DNA of 64,000 bases from Malania oleifera (taxonomy: Eukaryota > Streptophyta > Magnoliopsida > Santalales > Ximeniaceae). The stretch covers positions 73,582,597-73,646,596 of the forward strand of contig NC_080419.1 of the NCBI RefSeq assembly GCF_029873635.1. The letters are read 5' to 3'. The position numbers and the translations under genes were made by a program. This document shows, piece after piece, positions 11,150 through 23,059 of the stretch; within the stretch, counting starts at the first letter, position 1; every line of letters starts with the position of its first letter. Under the pieces are notes generated by a model. The model ran no database searches. It was not told the origin of the DNA and saw only the letters and a list, made by a program, of their open reading frames with translations.

Positions 11150-11193
11150 ATTCCTAAGAGAGGATCGAGTGGCTACTCCATGTAATGGTTCAC

Positions 11194-12501
11194 CTAATAT
11201 TTGATCAATGGGATGATTCTTGATGTACTTCCATTCTCTAGGTGGTTCATAACCTCATTTTCAATTTGATTAGTTTCAATGGATGGTTCCTTAATTTCAA
11301 TTTTCTTTTTTGAGTCATTTTCAATGGATAGTTTCTCAAGTTCCTTGTTTATCTCAACTTCAACTTCATCAGCTCTTTTGGAGAAGGGATTTGACTCATT
11401 GAACACAACATGAATAGATTCTATAAGCGTCAATGTTCGTTTGTTATATACTCTATAGGCTTTACTATCTAAGGCATACCCTAGGAAAATACTTTCATCT
11501 AATTTCACATCAAACTTTCCTAGGTGTTCGTTGTCTCTAAGCACAAAACATTTACAACCAAAGATATGAAAATATGATATGTTTGGTCTATGTCCATTCT
11601 ATAGCTCATATGGGGTCTTATTAAGAGATTATCTAATCAATACTCTGTTTAGAACATAGGAGATGGTATTCACTGCCTCAGCCTAGAAATACTTAGGTAA
11701 TTTATGTTCGTTAAACATAGTTCTGGCCAGTTCTTGTATAGACCTATTCTTCCTTTCAACTACACCATTTTGTTGTGGTGTTCTAGGGGCTAAAAAGTTA
11801 TGGGCAATTCCTAATGAATTATAGTAGTCTTCCATGCTTTGATTTTAAAATTCTCTACCCCTATCCCTTCGAATTTTTGTGATAGTATATCCCTTTTCAT
11901 TTTGGATTTTCTTGCACAGGTTTATAAATTGTTCACACCCTTCATCTTTGTGACCTAAGAATAATACAGATGTAAATCTTGAAAAATCATCAACTATAAC
12001 AAATGCGTATGATTTTCCTCCTAAACTCTGAATTGGGTTTGGACCAAATAAATCTAAGTGTAGAATTTGTAGTGGCCTAGTAGTGGAGATTTCTTTCTTC
12101 TTTTTAAAGCTTGTTCTTACTTGTTTTCCTAGTTGACAGGCCTCACAAATTTTATCTTTGACGAATTTTGTTTTTGGCAATCCTTTGACTAAGTCTCCCT
12201 TAACTAGTTTAGATATTAAGTCTATGTTTGCACGTCCTAGTCTCCTATGCCAAATCCAACTAAGTTCATTCATAGCAGAGAAGCACATCACACTCTGTGA
12301 GGTTAAGTTATCAAAGCTGGTGGTATAAACGCTTTCATGACACTTAGCAGTGAACAATATCTTATTATCAGTTTTGTGTTCTACTGTGCATTTGTCATGT
12401 TTAAAAGACACTTTGTAACCTTTATCACATAGTTGGCTTATACTCAATAAGTTGTGCTTTAAACCCTTAACCAGTAAAATATAATCAATAATTAATGACA
12501 A
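11194..12501 (-). pseudogene. Copia-A integrase (decayed)
   Basis: Frame 11,845-12,501 begins in the protease-integrase linker (VKGLKHNLLSISQLCDKGY), then the HHCC zinc site, in which the second His is Arg (WHRRLGRAN) while CEACQLGKQ is kept. The core has LHLDLFGP and DDFSRF, and the second Asp block reads RRDRGREF. A TAA follows. Frame 11,194-11,544 gives the post-core block FDVKLDESIFLGYA and the acidic linker to RT. Confidence 0.8.
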
Positions 12502-12691
12502 ATCATTACCAACTTTACCTACACCTATGATCCTTCACTGAGCATTATCTCCAAAAGTGACAAATCCTTCATCCTTGGGTGTGATGGATGTGAACTTCGC
12601 TTTATCACCGGTCATGTGACGTGAACATCCACTATCCATATACCATCTATCTTTTGAGGATGATGATCTTAAGCATATCTACAAGACACAA
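12502..12691 (-). pseudogene. Copia-A protease (decayed)
   Basis: On the minus strand the text YMDSGCSRHMTGDKA is readable near 12,600-12,645. It holds an intact Asp-Ser-Gly catalytic motif and the copia SRHMTG signature, followed by EGFVTFGDNAQ and a TGA near 12,538. It lies between the second zinc knuckle and the integrase, the copia order. Confidence 0.75.
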
Positions 12692-13322
12692 TCAAACAAC
12701 TAGTTTTGGTACCCAGATTTTCTTAGGTCCAGGGGGGTTAGTGCTAGATTCTCCTTTTACCTTCCATACTTTCTTAATTTTAACATCCTTATTTTTGAAA
12801 GGACAATCAAATTTTATGTGACCCAACCTTTTACATTTAAAACATGTAATATGTCTATGGTAATCGTTAGTTGGAGCATATGATTCAGACTCTCTTACAA
12901 AGTATCCCATGTAAAGATGTCTCTTCTTTAGATTTTCCTTCCCATTAAAACCAAGCCCTTCCTTTTCGAGGGAATTTCTTTGAGTTCCTAGGAGTTTTTC
13001 AAAATTATTTTTTCCTTCAGTAAATTTACGAATAATTTCAGATTTATCTTTCAAATCCTTTTCTAACTCCTCAATTTTCAAATCTTTTTTTTATGAAAGA
13101 TGCGTGAGATTCATTTTGGCGTTCAACTAGACTTGAAAATTCTTTGACTTTACTTTTCAACTTAGAAATTTTCTTTACTTTCTTCTCAAGAATTTTAATA
13201 GAGTACAGGTATTCTTGTTTCAGTTCATCATATGTAATCATGTCATTTTCATTTTTAGACTCACTAGAATAATACGAAGATGATAAAAATGATGATTGTA
13301 CCTCAAGGTAATCATGTATCAT
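12692..13322 (-). CDS. Copia-A gag C-terminal half: coiled coil and second zinc knuckle
   Basis: Two overlapping open frames, 13,071-13,322 and 12,692-13,081. The first is rich in Lys, Glu and Leu with heptad-like spacing (KILEKKVKKISKLKSKVKEF), suggesting a coiled coil. The second ends with an intact CCHC knuckle, CFKCKRLGHIKFDC. The step between the frames is a frameshift at about 13,075-13,090. The knuckle would bind RNA. Confidence 0.75.
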
Positions 13323-13422
13323 TAGACACAGATTGGCATTCTCGTCGTCGCTGGACTCAAATTCTAAACAACTAGTGTTGTGTGTATCCCAACCGACTTT
13401 CAGCGCCTTTTTTTTTTTTTTT

Positions 13423-13614
13423 TTAGGCTTTCACTAGTTTGGGACACTCAGGCTTGATGTGTCCAACCTCTCGGAAGTTGTAGCATGTTGGAGGATCTTC
13501 CTTCTTTTTCTTCATGCTTGACTCTCCTCTTTCTGATTTTGAGTTCCGAAATTTTCTATTGAACTTCTTACTCTTTTTCAAGAACTTCGTGAACTTCTTT
13601 ATTACCAAGGCCAT
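13423..13614 (-). pseudogene. Copia-A gag, first zinc knuckle
   Basis: A Lys/Ser-rich frame of 63 codons ending in CYNFREVGHIKPECP. The second Cys of the CCHC motif has become Phe, so zinc binding is probably lost. A T/A run at about 13,410-13,425 marks a break after it. Confidence 0.7.
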
Positions 13615-14354
13615 GTCATCATCTGATTTTGAATCACTTTCCTCACTAGAGTTGGTTGACGATGCCTTAAGTGTCGTGGCTTTCTTTGCTTTGATTTACT
13701 CATTCTTTCTCTCATTTATTGCTAGCTCATAGGTGACGAGTGATCCAATGAGTTCGTCCACCGACATCTCCTTGAGATTTCTCCCTTTTGCTATTGTCGT
13801 AGCTTTCGTTTCCCACACTGGAGGTAATCCCCTAATCAACTCATAAGTAGGGTAAGTTTTTCCAAGTGCATTTAAAGAATTTATGATGTGTCTGAATCAA
13901 GTGTACATGGATTGTATAGATTCATCAACTGTCATTTTGAATGCTTTATATTCACTGGTGAGCATGTCTATCCTACTATCTTTGACTTCCTTAGTGCCTT
14001 CATATATAATTCTAATTTTTCCCAAATTTCTTTAGCCGAGTTACATGCCATTACCATATTAAATTAATTTACATATAATGCACAAAAAAGCAAGTTCATG
14101 GCAATTGCATTGATTTGTACTGATTTCCAGTCTTCCTCTGTATACTCATCTTTAGTTTTAGGTACATTAATCTTAACAATTACTTTCATGGGAACATGAT
14201 TTCCCTTAGTCACTATTTTCCATACCTTCCAATCTACGTTCAATAGGTATATGCTCATCCTACGTTTCCAATAGGTGTAATTTACACCACAAAAAATTGG
14301 TGGTCTAGTGGATGAGTGTCCCTCACCGAATGGAGTTACACCGACGTGTATCAT
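13615..14354 (-). pseudogene. Copia-A gag N-terminal half
   Basis: Starts at 14,354 as MIHVGVTPFGEGHSSTRPPI, then NYTYWKRRMSIYL and QINAIAMNLLFCAL, the UBN2-type gag signature of Sirevirus-like elements. The frame ends at 14,064. Downstream pieces of the same domain (13,620-14,050) are readable with stops. Confidence 0.75.
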
Positions 14355-14395
14355 GTGATCTTTTTACAAATAACCTATTAATTTTATGTAAACCC

Positions 14396-14409
14396 GCTCT
14401 AATACCAAA
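14396..14409 (-). other. Copia-A primer-binding site (initiator Met tRNA type)
   Basis: The minus strand reads TTTGGTATTAGAGC directly after the LTR, one base from the usual TGGTATCAGAGC. Confidence 0.75.
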
Positions 14410-15136
14410 TGATGATTTACGTGTAATCCCAAGAGGGGGGTGAATTGAGTATTTTAAAAATTCTTTGAAACTTATTCACCACTTAGTCCCTATGTCTAAA
14501 TTTAACCAATTACTTATCAAGTTCGTGTGACATTATTCAACAAGCATACATGCAATGGAAGTAGTGATGTGCATTGCGAAAATTAAAAAATAAGGGAAGA
14601 GAGAATGCAAACATAGTTTTTACGAGGTTCAGCCAACCCGGCCTATGTCCTCGCTTTGAGCAACCCACTTAAGGATTCCACTATAATCCCTACTCCTTAA
14701 ATTGGGACGAAACTTCCCTTACAATCCGCTGCTTACAAAAGGTACAACTTCGTCCTCAAATCCAGTTCATAGCCCGAACCGTGAATACAATCAAATCTGT
14801 AAAACACTCAAAGTTGCTTCCAACAAAGCTCGTGAGTACGATTCAAATTCCTAATACATACACATATGATAAAACTTGAAGTTCATAATGTATGAAATGA
14901 TACAATCGTTTATGAATGATATGCTTCAATACGCAATTTCCCTTCTTACCAAAACTCCCAAGTAATGTTATATTTAAATGCTTTGGAGAATATTAGAGTT
15001 CTAGTTCACTTTGTAAAAATGCACAAATATATCTCATGTGAACTTATTCAAAAACTTTGTCTTGAATATTAGATCAACCAAAATCAACAACTTTCTTTCA
15101 AATATTCAAACACACAATGATCTTTGTAATAAGCCA

Positions 15137-15149
<13 letters not shown>

Positions 15150-15182
<33 letters not shown>
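15150..15182. repeat. (AT)n microsatellite
   Basis: An AT dinucleotide run inside the Copia-A LTR, preceded by an ATAC run. Confidence 0.9.
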
Positions 15183-15186
<4 letters not shown>

Positions 15187-15914
15187 AGATTTTCAAAGAT
15201 TACAAAATGATTATATTGTTTTCCAGAAAATATCCCTCAATAAAATGAATATGTATAAATACGATATTTAATCAAGTGTTAATATATCTAAAAACTAGAT
15301 CCTTTAACAAAACACACACTTGAATCAAATCTATTTAACCAATGATAAAACCCTTTATCAAGTAGTGAGATTGTCTAAATTATATATATATAGGTTACTC
15401 ACTCTCTATCACTCAGCCTATTTAACAATAGATTTCGAAATGAGTAGTTCTTTGAAAAATATATATATCAATGGAAAAATAACTTTCTCAAGTAACACAC
15501 TTGTGAGGAAAAATCTCTATATAGTTAGGAACACTCAAGATCAAACTCTCTAAAAATATTCAATAACAAGTGATGAGATGTGAAGCTCTTGAAAATAATA
15601 ACTTGAATCACCAAACCTTAATACAAAGTTGAAATCAGGATGTGTAAGAGAGATTCCTTTTAGTTTTCTGAGTAGATTTGCTCAAGGAAGATAAATATAA
15701 AATGGAGTGTAGGCAATCGTGTAGCAATCAGCTCAAGTTTCTCAATTCTCTTTCAATAAGATATTCTCTTCTCTTCTCCTTTGTCTTGGCTTACATACTA
15801 GGGTTTAGATATTCAGTATATATAGTGATATTTCCTTTAGAATAGATCTCAACTATTGGATCAAAAAATATCTCACGAATTCTCTTAATAAAAATTAAAT
15901 TTTTAAGTTTTCCC

Positions 15915-16190
15915 ACAAGTTCAGGCGACTGAGGTTAAAGCCCAGACGGCTAAAGTTCCTTAGTGCTTTGAAAAAAATCAACCTGAATACAGGGTCAGAC
16001 TACTGAAGTGGAGTTCAGGCTCTTGAAGTGACAACTTCAGGTGACTGAAGTCATATGTTCAGGCGACCGAAGTGCCTCAGCCAGATCATGTGTTTCACCA
16101 TTAATTTTTCAGGCGATTGAACTTAATCTTCAAGCTTCTGAAGAAATTCTTCAGACAATTGAGGTTGAGTTCAAGCTACCGAAGTGGCCA
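15915..16190. promoter_or_regulatory. TCAGGCGACTGA-type motif cluster, Copia-A LTR
   Basis: About ten copies of an imperfect palindrome (TTCAGGCGACTGAAG and variants) in about 275 bp, ending about 90 bp upstream of the LTR TATA box in the sense direction. Confidence 0.55.
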
Positions 16191-16653
16191 TTTCCTAAAT
16201 TTTTTTCTTTCTAAATTAAAATTCTACTTTGCTCTCTTTCTTGGCTCTTTTATAAAAATATTTTTCAGGGTTTTAAAAATTATTTTTCTAAGTCCATGAA
16301 TGCCCCCTAATGATGTTCATGAAATGCATGAGTCCTAAGGTCATTCTAAGGTATATGTTGAGCCTCAAATTAGATCATATGAAAATGTAAATACATGAGT
16401 TCTAAATACCCATTCCCATGACGTTCTTGAACTTGGTGCTTGCATCTTCATTCTTGTACTCTTTGAGTTCCATGGATCTGCCAAGTTGTGTATACTTTAT
16501 TCTTTATGGCTTCCATCTTCGTGAATGCTTAATATAGTTCCTGTTCACATTCTCGATGCACAGATCAAATACCAAGTGATTTGTCATTATCAAAACCAGA
16601 TTGGACTCCTAAAGTCAAAAATTCCTCATATTTTTTTATATATATTAAATTCA

Positions 16654-17474
16654 ATGGCGAACGGTGCTACCCAAGTGGTCATTCCAAAGTTAACCCGCCC
16701 TTCTAAGTGCTTAGGATGTCATGGACATCGTTGAAGATGGGTACAGAGAAAGCCCATCAAAAGAAGTTGAAGCAACTATGTCTGATGCTCAAAGAACGAC
16801 CTTGCGAGCCAATCAAAAGAAGGATGGCAAGGCGAAGTCCATAATCTACCAAGGCCTTGATGAGGCCACATTTGAAATCATCGCCTCCACAAAGACATCC
16901 AAAGAAGTTTGGGACTCTCTCCATCGAACACACAAAGGTACAGACAAAGTGAAGAAGATTCGTCTTCAAATATTGCAAGGTGATTTCGAATCTTTAAAAA
17001 TGAAATCTATTGAATCTATTTCCGATTACCATACACGAGTTATGGTAGTATCAAATCAATTGAGAAGAAGAGGAGAGACTCTCAGTGACAAGAGAATTTG
17101 TGAGAAAATTTTACGATCTTTAGATCCAAAATATAATTATATAACTGTGACCATGGAAGAAATAAAATATTTGGAAACCATGTCCATAGAAGAACTTGTG
17201 GGCTCACTCCAAGCCTATGAGCAGAAAGTCAATAGAAGGAGTGATTATAAAGCATTGGAGCAAGCCCTCCAAACGAAGTTGTCCCTCACTACAGATAGAT
17301 ACGATAAAAGGGGGACGCCACGGAGAGGAAGAGGACGAAGTCAAGGATCTCATGGAAGAAAATATGGAAATTTTGAATCTAGAGAAAGTGGCAGTGGCAG
17401 AAGAGGTCCCACTAGAGAAGGACGAAATCAATAGAACTATATTCCACGAGGCAGAGGACAAGGAAGAAGAGGGG
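16654..17474 (+). pseudogene. Copia-B gag, internal deletion
   Basis: Starts MANGATQVVIPKLTRPSK at 16,654. It then shifts frame where a short stretch, probably about 50 bp covering the usual YxxW block, is missing near 16,708-16,716. It resumes as MDIVEDGYRE at 16,721. The long frame to 17,434 has the copia gag blocks IIYQGLDEATFEIIASTKTS, KVKKIRLQILQGDFESLKMK and KILRSLDPKYNYI, then an Arg/Gly-rich tail. The solo LTR interrupts it at 17,475-17,479. Confidence 0.85.
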
Positions 17475-18747
17475 GATACTGTTAGCTTTGGTTCAATCCC
17501 AAGAGAGGGGGTGAATTGGATATTTAAAATTTATCGCCTAGGTTAAACCAGATAAACAGTATTACTTAACCTAGGGTTTGTTTATGCAAATGTAAACCTA
17601 ATCATTCACAATATAACATACACGTGCAGTAAGTAAATTGCGGAAATGTAAATGAACATGCACGATATGTTATCGAGGTTCGGCCAACAGTGCCTACGTC
17701 CCCGCCTCTAACTCGCAAGTCAGAGGATTCCACTAATAGCTCACTTAAGGGTGGAGCGGCACCGTTTACAACCAGGTCAAATTAACACAGGGCTGACCTC
17801 AACCTTAAACAGGTCAATTAGTGGGGCTGACCTCAACCTACACGCCTTAACAGGATGACGCACCTAGCTTTCCTAACCGGGTCTAAGCCAATCCGGGACT
17901 ATTCCAGGGCTAGTCTCCCTCTTTAGGCTCGTGCCTGGAAATACAATAGATTTGAAATACAATCAAATGGTACAGTGATTGTGCTTTCGTGTAAAGCAGA
18001 TATGTACCTAGTTACGCACAATATAATCAATACACTACCAAAAGATAGGATTTGATAAGCTCGATGTAGTCTAAGTGTTTACTCTCAAATATTTATGCAA
18101 ATATAACAATCAGTGCGTGAGAGTGTAAATGGTATGATTTTTGTGTCAAAATAATATTTCAGTCACAATGCGCAAACAAAGATCACAAGCACACTTCAAA
18201 TATCTCAACAAATAATATTTCTCAATATAAACCACAAGAAATATTCAAAGATGGTTTGCAAAAATATTTATTTGATCTTTGTATTAAGAAGATATTCTCA
18301 ATAAAAAAGTATAGTAACAAAGATCTTCAGCACACAAGCAAATATCTCAAAATATTTTTCTCAAGATAAATCACAAGAGATATTTGAAAAATGATTTGTA
18401 AAATATTTTTCGCAACCAAAACTCAATATGAATTCTTGAGTATCGTAATGAAAATGCAAAACTCAGAACCCCAAGGAAGTTTTCCTATGGAAGGCTTATT
18501 TATGAAGCCCCCTAGGAGAACTTGTAGCTTACTCTCTATGAAATATAGATCACAAATAAAACAACCAAAAGAGAGTTTAAGCTAGGTGAGATAAGTACAA
18601 GAATACTCTTACAAGGAGGTATTTGCAATATAAATGAGTAAGAGTAGGAGTTTAAAGCTTGAATATGAAATATGGGCTTTTTGAGATTGAGAGGATTTTG
18701 GCTAATTATATTTTCTAATCTCTTACTAATTATTCCAAATGAGGGGG

Positions 18748-18755
18748 TATATATA
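18748..18755 (-). promoter_or_regulatory. TATA box of the family-C solo LTR
   Basis: TATATATA followed in the minus sense by a C-rich stretch. About 130 bp downstream, in the sense direction, of the last GGTCGACC motif. The same arrangement is seen at 58,033-58,040 in Copia-D. Confidence 0.55.
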
Positions 18756-18883
18756 GACTACCCTTAAAATATAACCGTTAAGGATACATATGGGATTATT
18801 AGGAAAGTTTTATTATATTTTAACCAAGTTAACCCCGTTTAAAAATATTAACCACGGTAAAAATTAAGGAGCAACCCGAGAGG

Positions 18884-19490
18884 TCCGGTCGACCAGAAAT
18901 GTTTCAGTCGACCAGGACTCAAATGGTTCGGTCGACCAGCAGGTTTTTGAACTGAGGGCTCGGTCGACCGTATATATGTGTCAAGGGCAATTTTTTGAGA
19001 TTCGGTCGACCAGGAGAAAATTAAACTAAATGGTCAGTGGACCGGGATAGGCGATTTTTCAAATTTTTGAGGTTCGGTCGATCGGGCCATTTTGAACTAC
19101 CTGATTCGATCGACCAGATTGTTGGGAAATTTCCCTAGGACCCTCCAATCGACCAGGTAGTTGGAGTCCAAAAGTGGTCGGTCGACCGGGAGGTCAAAAT
19201 GTTGACTCCCAAGTGGTTCGGTCAACCGAGATCAAATGAACTGTAAGGGCTCAGTCGATTGGACCGTGGTCAACATGTTGACCCGAACCGATTTTGGTCG
19301 ACCAGGAGAAAATAACATATGTGGGTCGGTCGACCGAAAGTACAAGACTTGTACATTTTTGTCCTTTTTCAAGCATGCAATCACCTAGGTTAAATGTTCA
19401 AACATATGTATGCATGAGTGAGTGTCCTAGGGTCATTTTGTGTCCAAATCTAAGACACCAAAAAAATCCGGTGTCGGTCGACCGAAGGGT
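18884..19490. promoter_or_regulatory. GGTCGACC palindrome cluster, family-C solo LTR
   Basis: More than a dozen copies of CGGTCGACCGG/CGGTCGACCAG or one- to two-base variants in about 600 bp, spaced roughly 25-60 bp. Each core is the 8-bp palindrome GGTCGACC. Confidence 0.65.
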
Positions 19491-19772
19491 ATTTCCTAAG
19501 GTCCATCTATGGTCTTGAGCTTATCGATCCTACCATGCAAGTAAGGCATTAATTATTACAGACCATGTTCTCCCAATTACTATTACAGACCCAAATAAAT
19601 GATTAAATTATAATACAACATAAATAGGGTCTTCAGGTCTTCACTTCATGTGTCGTGTGCGTGCACCATAGGGTACGTTCGATCGGTCCTGCACACAAAC
19701 TCATCAAACCATTAAATATTAGAGTATTTGTCATAATCAAAATATGGTATGACCCGTAGGGTCAACAGATAC

Positions 19773-20393
19773 AATAACCATCCGAACGTAGACAAAAGAA
19801 ACGTTCAGTACTACAACTGCCACATGTATTGACACCATAGTAATGAGTGCTGGGGTAATCCCCAAAACCACGAAGTAAATGAAAATGCTAACTTTGTAGA
19901 AAATGAGAAAACCAAAGGAGAATCGTTGATGCTGATGGCACACAATTCAACCCACCAGGACCAAAGTGTTTGGTACCTTGACTCTAGAGCCAGCAATCAT
20001 ATGACTAGTAGCAAGAACCTATTTAATGAACTTGATGAGAAAGTTCAGGGAGAGATATCATTTGGTGATCTCTCTAAAGTCCCAGTTCGAGGAAGGGGAA
20101 ATGTCCTAATCAAGAGGAAGGATGGAGACCATGCTTTTATCTCCAACGTGTACTATGTGCCATCCATGAAGACTAATATACTTAGTCTTGGACAGCTTGT
20201 GGAGAAAGGCTACCGAATTAGCCTAAAAGATAAGCAAATGGTGATAATATATGCTCAAGGTAAGCTCGTTACTCGAGTACAAATGGCAAAGAATCAAATG
20301 TTTCCACTCGTCATTCAACATGATACGCCAAGGTGTTTGAGCGATATCATCAAGACAATGATTGGCTATGGCATCTCAAGTATAGACATCTGA
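19773..20393 (+). pseudogene. Copia-B zinc knuckle and protease
   Basis: The zinc knuckle is damaged: it reads YYNCHMY-stop-HHSNEC, so its first Cys is Tyr and a TGA replaces the usual Gly. The protease follows in the open frame 19,926-20,393: QSVWYLDSRASNHMTSS, where the Asp-Ser-Gly motif has become Asp-Ser-Arg, then GNVLIKRKDGDHAFISNVYY and NILSLGQLVEKGY. A stop ends the frame at about 20,391. Confidence 0.8.
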
Positions 20394-21409
20394 ATTTTGA
20401 AAGTTTGAAATAGTTGTGAAGCAAGAAGATGGTGAAAGGCTTACCTAACATCCACCACGCAAATGTGATATGTGAAAGCTGTGTTTTGAGCAAACAACAT
20501 AGAAGTAGCTTTGAAAAGCAAGCCGACTAAAGATCTACCATGCCGCTCCAGCTAGTACACACAAACGTGTGTGGTCTATTGAGACCATTTTCAAATGGAC
20601 AGAATCGATACTTCCTCACCTTCATCGACGACTACAATAGGAAGACTTGGGTCTACTTCCTGAAAAGGAAGTCAGAGGTGTTTGACAAGTTCAAAGAGTT
20701 CAAAGCTCTTATGGAGAAATAGAGTGGCTATCACATCAAGTCACTCCGATCAGACCAAGAAGGAGAGTACAAGGACAAAACTTTCTTGGAATTCCTTAGG
20801 CAACAAAGGATTCAAAAATAGTTCACACCGACCTGCACTCCCTAGTTAAACGGTATAGTAGAGAGGAAGAACCACACGATCCTTAGCATGGCCAGGAGCA
20901 TGTTAAAGGATAAGAATGTGCCCAAGAGTTTTTGGGAAAAAGCAGTGTCATGTGCAGTCTATCTGCTCAACTGGTGTCCTACGAAGAGTCTTAATACAAA
21001 GACGCCACATGAAGCCTGGAGTACTCACAAGCCCAATATGAGTCATCTTAGGGTGTTTGGGTCCATAGCCTACACCAAGATCCCAGAGGCAAGAAGGACA
21101 AAGTTGGAAGATAAAGGAGAGAAATATATCTTTGTTGGATACGGCGAAAACACCATGGGATATCGACTCTAAAATACCATCAACAAGAAAGTCATTCACA
21201 GTCGGGATGTCATTTTTGAAGAAAATGAATCCTGGAAATGGGACCAGGCTGAATCTTCCAAAGATGCGAAAATAACGCTTGAAGAAAAAGAACCCACACA
21301 GACAAGAGAAGTGGCTATCAAGTCACAAGTTCCCGAGCTGCAGATGCCTCCACATGGTTTACCACAGAGCAATGAATCGTAATCACCAATTGAGCGTGAA
21401 ATCTCAGAC
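20394..21409 (+). pseudogene. Copia-B integrase (decayed)
   Basis: Open pieces at 20,540-20,722 (LVHTNVCGLLRPFSNGQNRY, TFIDDYNRKTWVYFL) and 20,888-21,172 ([40 protein letters not shown]). Between them SLRSDQEGEY and [10 protein letters not shown] are visible, with catalytic Asp and Glu. The first catalytic Asp (HTDV in relatives) reads Asn (HTNV). At least four in-frame stops. Confidence 0.8.
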
Positions 21410-22585
21410 ATGAGGCCTAAAGAAGCTCGTAATCTAGTTGATCTGTATGAAACTACAGAACCTATAGAAGAATATGTTACTATATACTGTCTATTATTGA
21501 CTAGCAACCTGGTTAGCTTTGAGGAAGCTAACGAAGAAGACAAATGGAGAAAAGCGATGGATGAGGAGATTCAATCCATAGAGAAGAACAAGACTTGGGA
21601 GTTAACAAATCTCTCGAAAGGCCACAAAACTATTGGTGTGAAATGGGTTTACAAGACTAAGAAGAATGCTCAAAGAGAAGTTTAGAGATACAAACCAAGA
21701 CTTGTCGCCAAAGGCTACAAGTAGAAAGAAGGGATTGATTATGGAGAAATATTTGCCCCGATTGCCAGGCTTGAAACCATCAGATTACTAATTTCACTAT
21801 TAGCACAAAATGGATGGAAGATTTACCAGTTGGACATGAAATCAGCATTTCTGAATGGTTTTCTAAAAGAATAGATCTGTATCGATCAACCACCTAGATA
21901 TATGAAGAAGGGAAAATAAGATAGAGTGTACAAACTGAACAAAGCACTTTATGGCTTAATGCAGGCACCTCGTGCGTGGAACATGAGGATTGATGAATAT
22001 TTCCAAAAGAATGGATTTGAGAAGTGTCCCTACGAGCATGCACTATACATGAAGATAGAGACAAATGGAAGTATGCTGATTTCTTGCCTATATGTTGATG
22101 ATTTGGTCTTTACCGGCAACAATCCAGAGATGTTTGCTACTTTCAAAAGGAGCATGGTCAAAGAATTCAAAATGATGGATATTGGCCAGATGGCTCATTT
22201 TTTTGGCATAGAATTCGTGCAAAGCGAGAAGAGAATCTTCATCTTTCAGAGCCGCTATGCAAAAGATGTACTGAAGAAGTTTGGGATGGACAAATGTAAT
22301 CCTGTGACAACTCCAGTTGAAACGGGATTGGAATTGAGAAAGAATGAGCAAAGAGATGTTGACCCCACATATTTCAAGAGTCTAGTTGGAAGCTTGAGGT
22401 ATTTGACGTGCACCAGACCAAACATACTCTATGGAGTTGGACTAGTTAGCAGGTACATGGAGACTCCTAACCAGTCTCATCTGAATACAACGAAAAGGAT
22501 ACTCCGCTATGTCACCATCACTGATTGTATGTTCTATTCATCAAGAGGTGATTGCAAACTTATCAACTATTTAGATGGAGATTAG
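21410..22585 (+). pseudogene. Copia-B reverse transcriptase (decayed)
   Basis: The opening block WRKAMDEEIQSIEKNKTWEL and GVKWVYKTKKN lie in 21,410-21,685. Then stops at about 21,683 and 21,722 and near 21,871. The long frame 21,926-22,585 has LNKALYGLMQAPRAWN, the active site LYVDDLVFTG (about residue 57), MAHFFGIEF and LVGSLRYLTCTRPNILYGVG. The active site is intact but the frame is not. Confidence 0.85.
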
Positions 22586-23059
22586 GGAAGAGATCTTGAT
22601 GAAAGAAAAAACATGACTGGATTCACATTCTTCATGGAAGATACAACGTTTACATGGTCATCAAAGAAGCAACCCATCGTAACGTTGTCATCATGTGAAG
22701 CTGAGTATGTTGCTGTCAGCTCAGTTGTTTGTCATGGTATATGGATTAGGAATGTACTAAAGTATCTAGGATTTCTTCAAGATAACCCCACAGAAGTCTA
22801 CATCGATAACAGATCAGCAATTGCACTTGCGAAAAATTCAGTTTACCATAAAAGAAACAAACATATTGATACTCGGTATCATTTTATCAAGGAGCATGTC
22901 AAGAAGAAAGAAGTGGAATTGATATCTTGTAGAACCTATGATCAGATTGCTGACATTTTCATGAAGTCACTTAGGCATGATATTTTTGTAAGACTGAAGA
23001 CAATGCTCAGAATGACAAAACTAGAAGAGTCAAGTTTAAGGGAGGATGTTGAAGATTAA
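22586..23059 (+). CDS. Copia-B RNase H and pol C-terminus
   Basis: Open frame 22,613-23,059, 148 codons. TWSSKKQPIVTLSSCEAEYV holds the RNase H Glu, YIDNRSAIALAKN an Asp, and HIDTRYHFIKEHV and DIFMKSLRHD follow. The first Asp lies upstream near the stop at 22,583-22,585 (YLDGD). The frame ends SSLREDVED, overlapping the start of the 3' LTR, which is usual for this group. Confidence 0.8.
   Translation, partial: GRDLDERKNMTGFTFFMEDTTFTWSSKKQPIVTLSSCEAEYVAVSSVVCHGIWIRNVLKYLGFLQDNPTEVYIDNRSAIALAKNSVYHKRNKHIDTRYHFIKEHVKKKEVELISCRTYDQIADIFMKSLRHDIFVRLKTMLRMTKLEESSLREDVED
23035..23046 (+). other. Polypurine tract of Copia-B
   Basis: A purine-rich run ending GGGAGGA directly before the LTR start TGTTGAAG. 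Confidence 0.65.

Larger units (their letters stand above)
1..16620 (-). mobile_element. Copia-A: Sirevirus-like Ty1/copia element, 3' end outside the window, split by Gypsy-1
   Basis: Read on the minus strand, the order is 5' LTR (14,410-16,620), iMet primer-binding site, gag, protease, integrase, RT and RNase H. Gypsy-1 (521-9591) interrupts the last codons of pol. The stretch before Gypsy-1 aligns by eye with the pol-to-LTR spacer of Copia-D near 59,033-59,480, so the 3' LTR lies left of the window. The expected terminal CA reads AA at 16,619-16,620, and the right target duplication would be ATTCC (16,621-16,625). A long gag with two zinc knuckles, a GGGGGAGA-type purine tract and palindromes in the LTR fit the Sirevirus group; this lineage call is inference. 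Many stops make it non-autonomous. Confidence 0.85.
14410..16620 (-). repeat. Copia-A 5' LTR
   Basis: 2,211 bp. It starts TGATGATTTAC, with the family hallmark AATCCCAAGAGGGGGGTGAA at about 14,425, and ends AAAGTCAAAA. In the sense direction there is a cluster of CAGGCGACTGAAG-like motifs (16,190-15,915), then TATATATA at 15,817-15,824. It also has an (AT)n tract at about 15,150-15,182. The related LTR in Copia-F begins at 46,414. Confidence 0.8.
17480..19767 (-). mobile_element. Solo LTR (family C) inside Copia-B gag
   Basis: TGTTAG...GTCAACA, 2,288 bp, flanked by a perfect duplication GATAC (17,475-17,479 and 19,768-19,772). Copia-B gag resumes directly after it. No internal coding region, so it is a solo LTR left by LTR-LTR recombination. 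The AATCCCAAGAGAGGGGGTGA block near the left end shows it is minus oriented and related to LTRs at 40,870 and 56,815. It holds a GGTCGACC palindrome cluster and a TATA box. Confidence 0.92.

Noticed and set aside
14396..14409. A tRNA gene at the iMet-like words
   Set aside because: Only 12-14 bases match the tRNA 3' end, next to LTRs; these are primer-binding sites, not tRNA genes.
18884..19490. Regularly spaced palindromes as a CRISPR array
   Set aside because: Units are 8-12 bp, spacing is irregular, copies are degenerate, and the locus is a plant LTR with target duplications.
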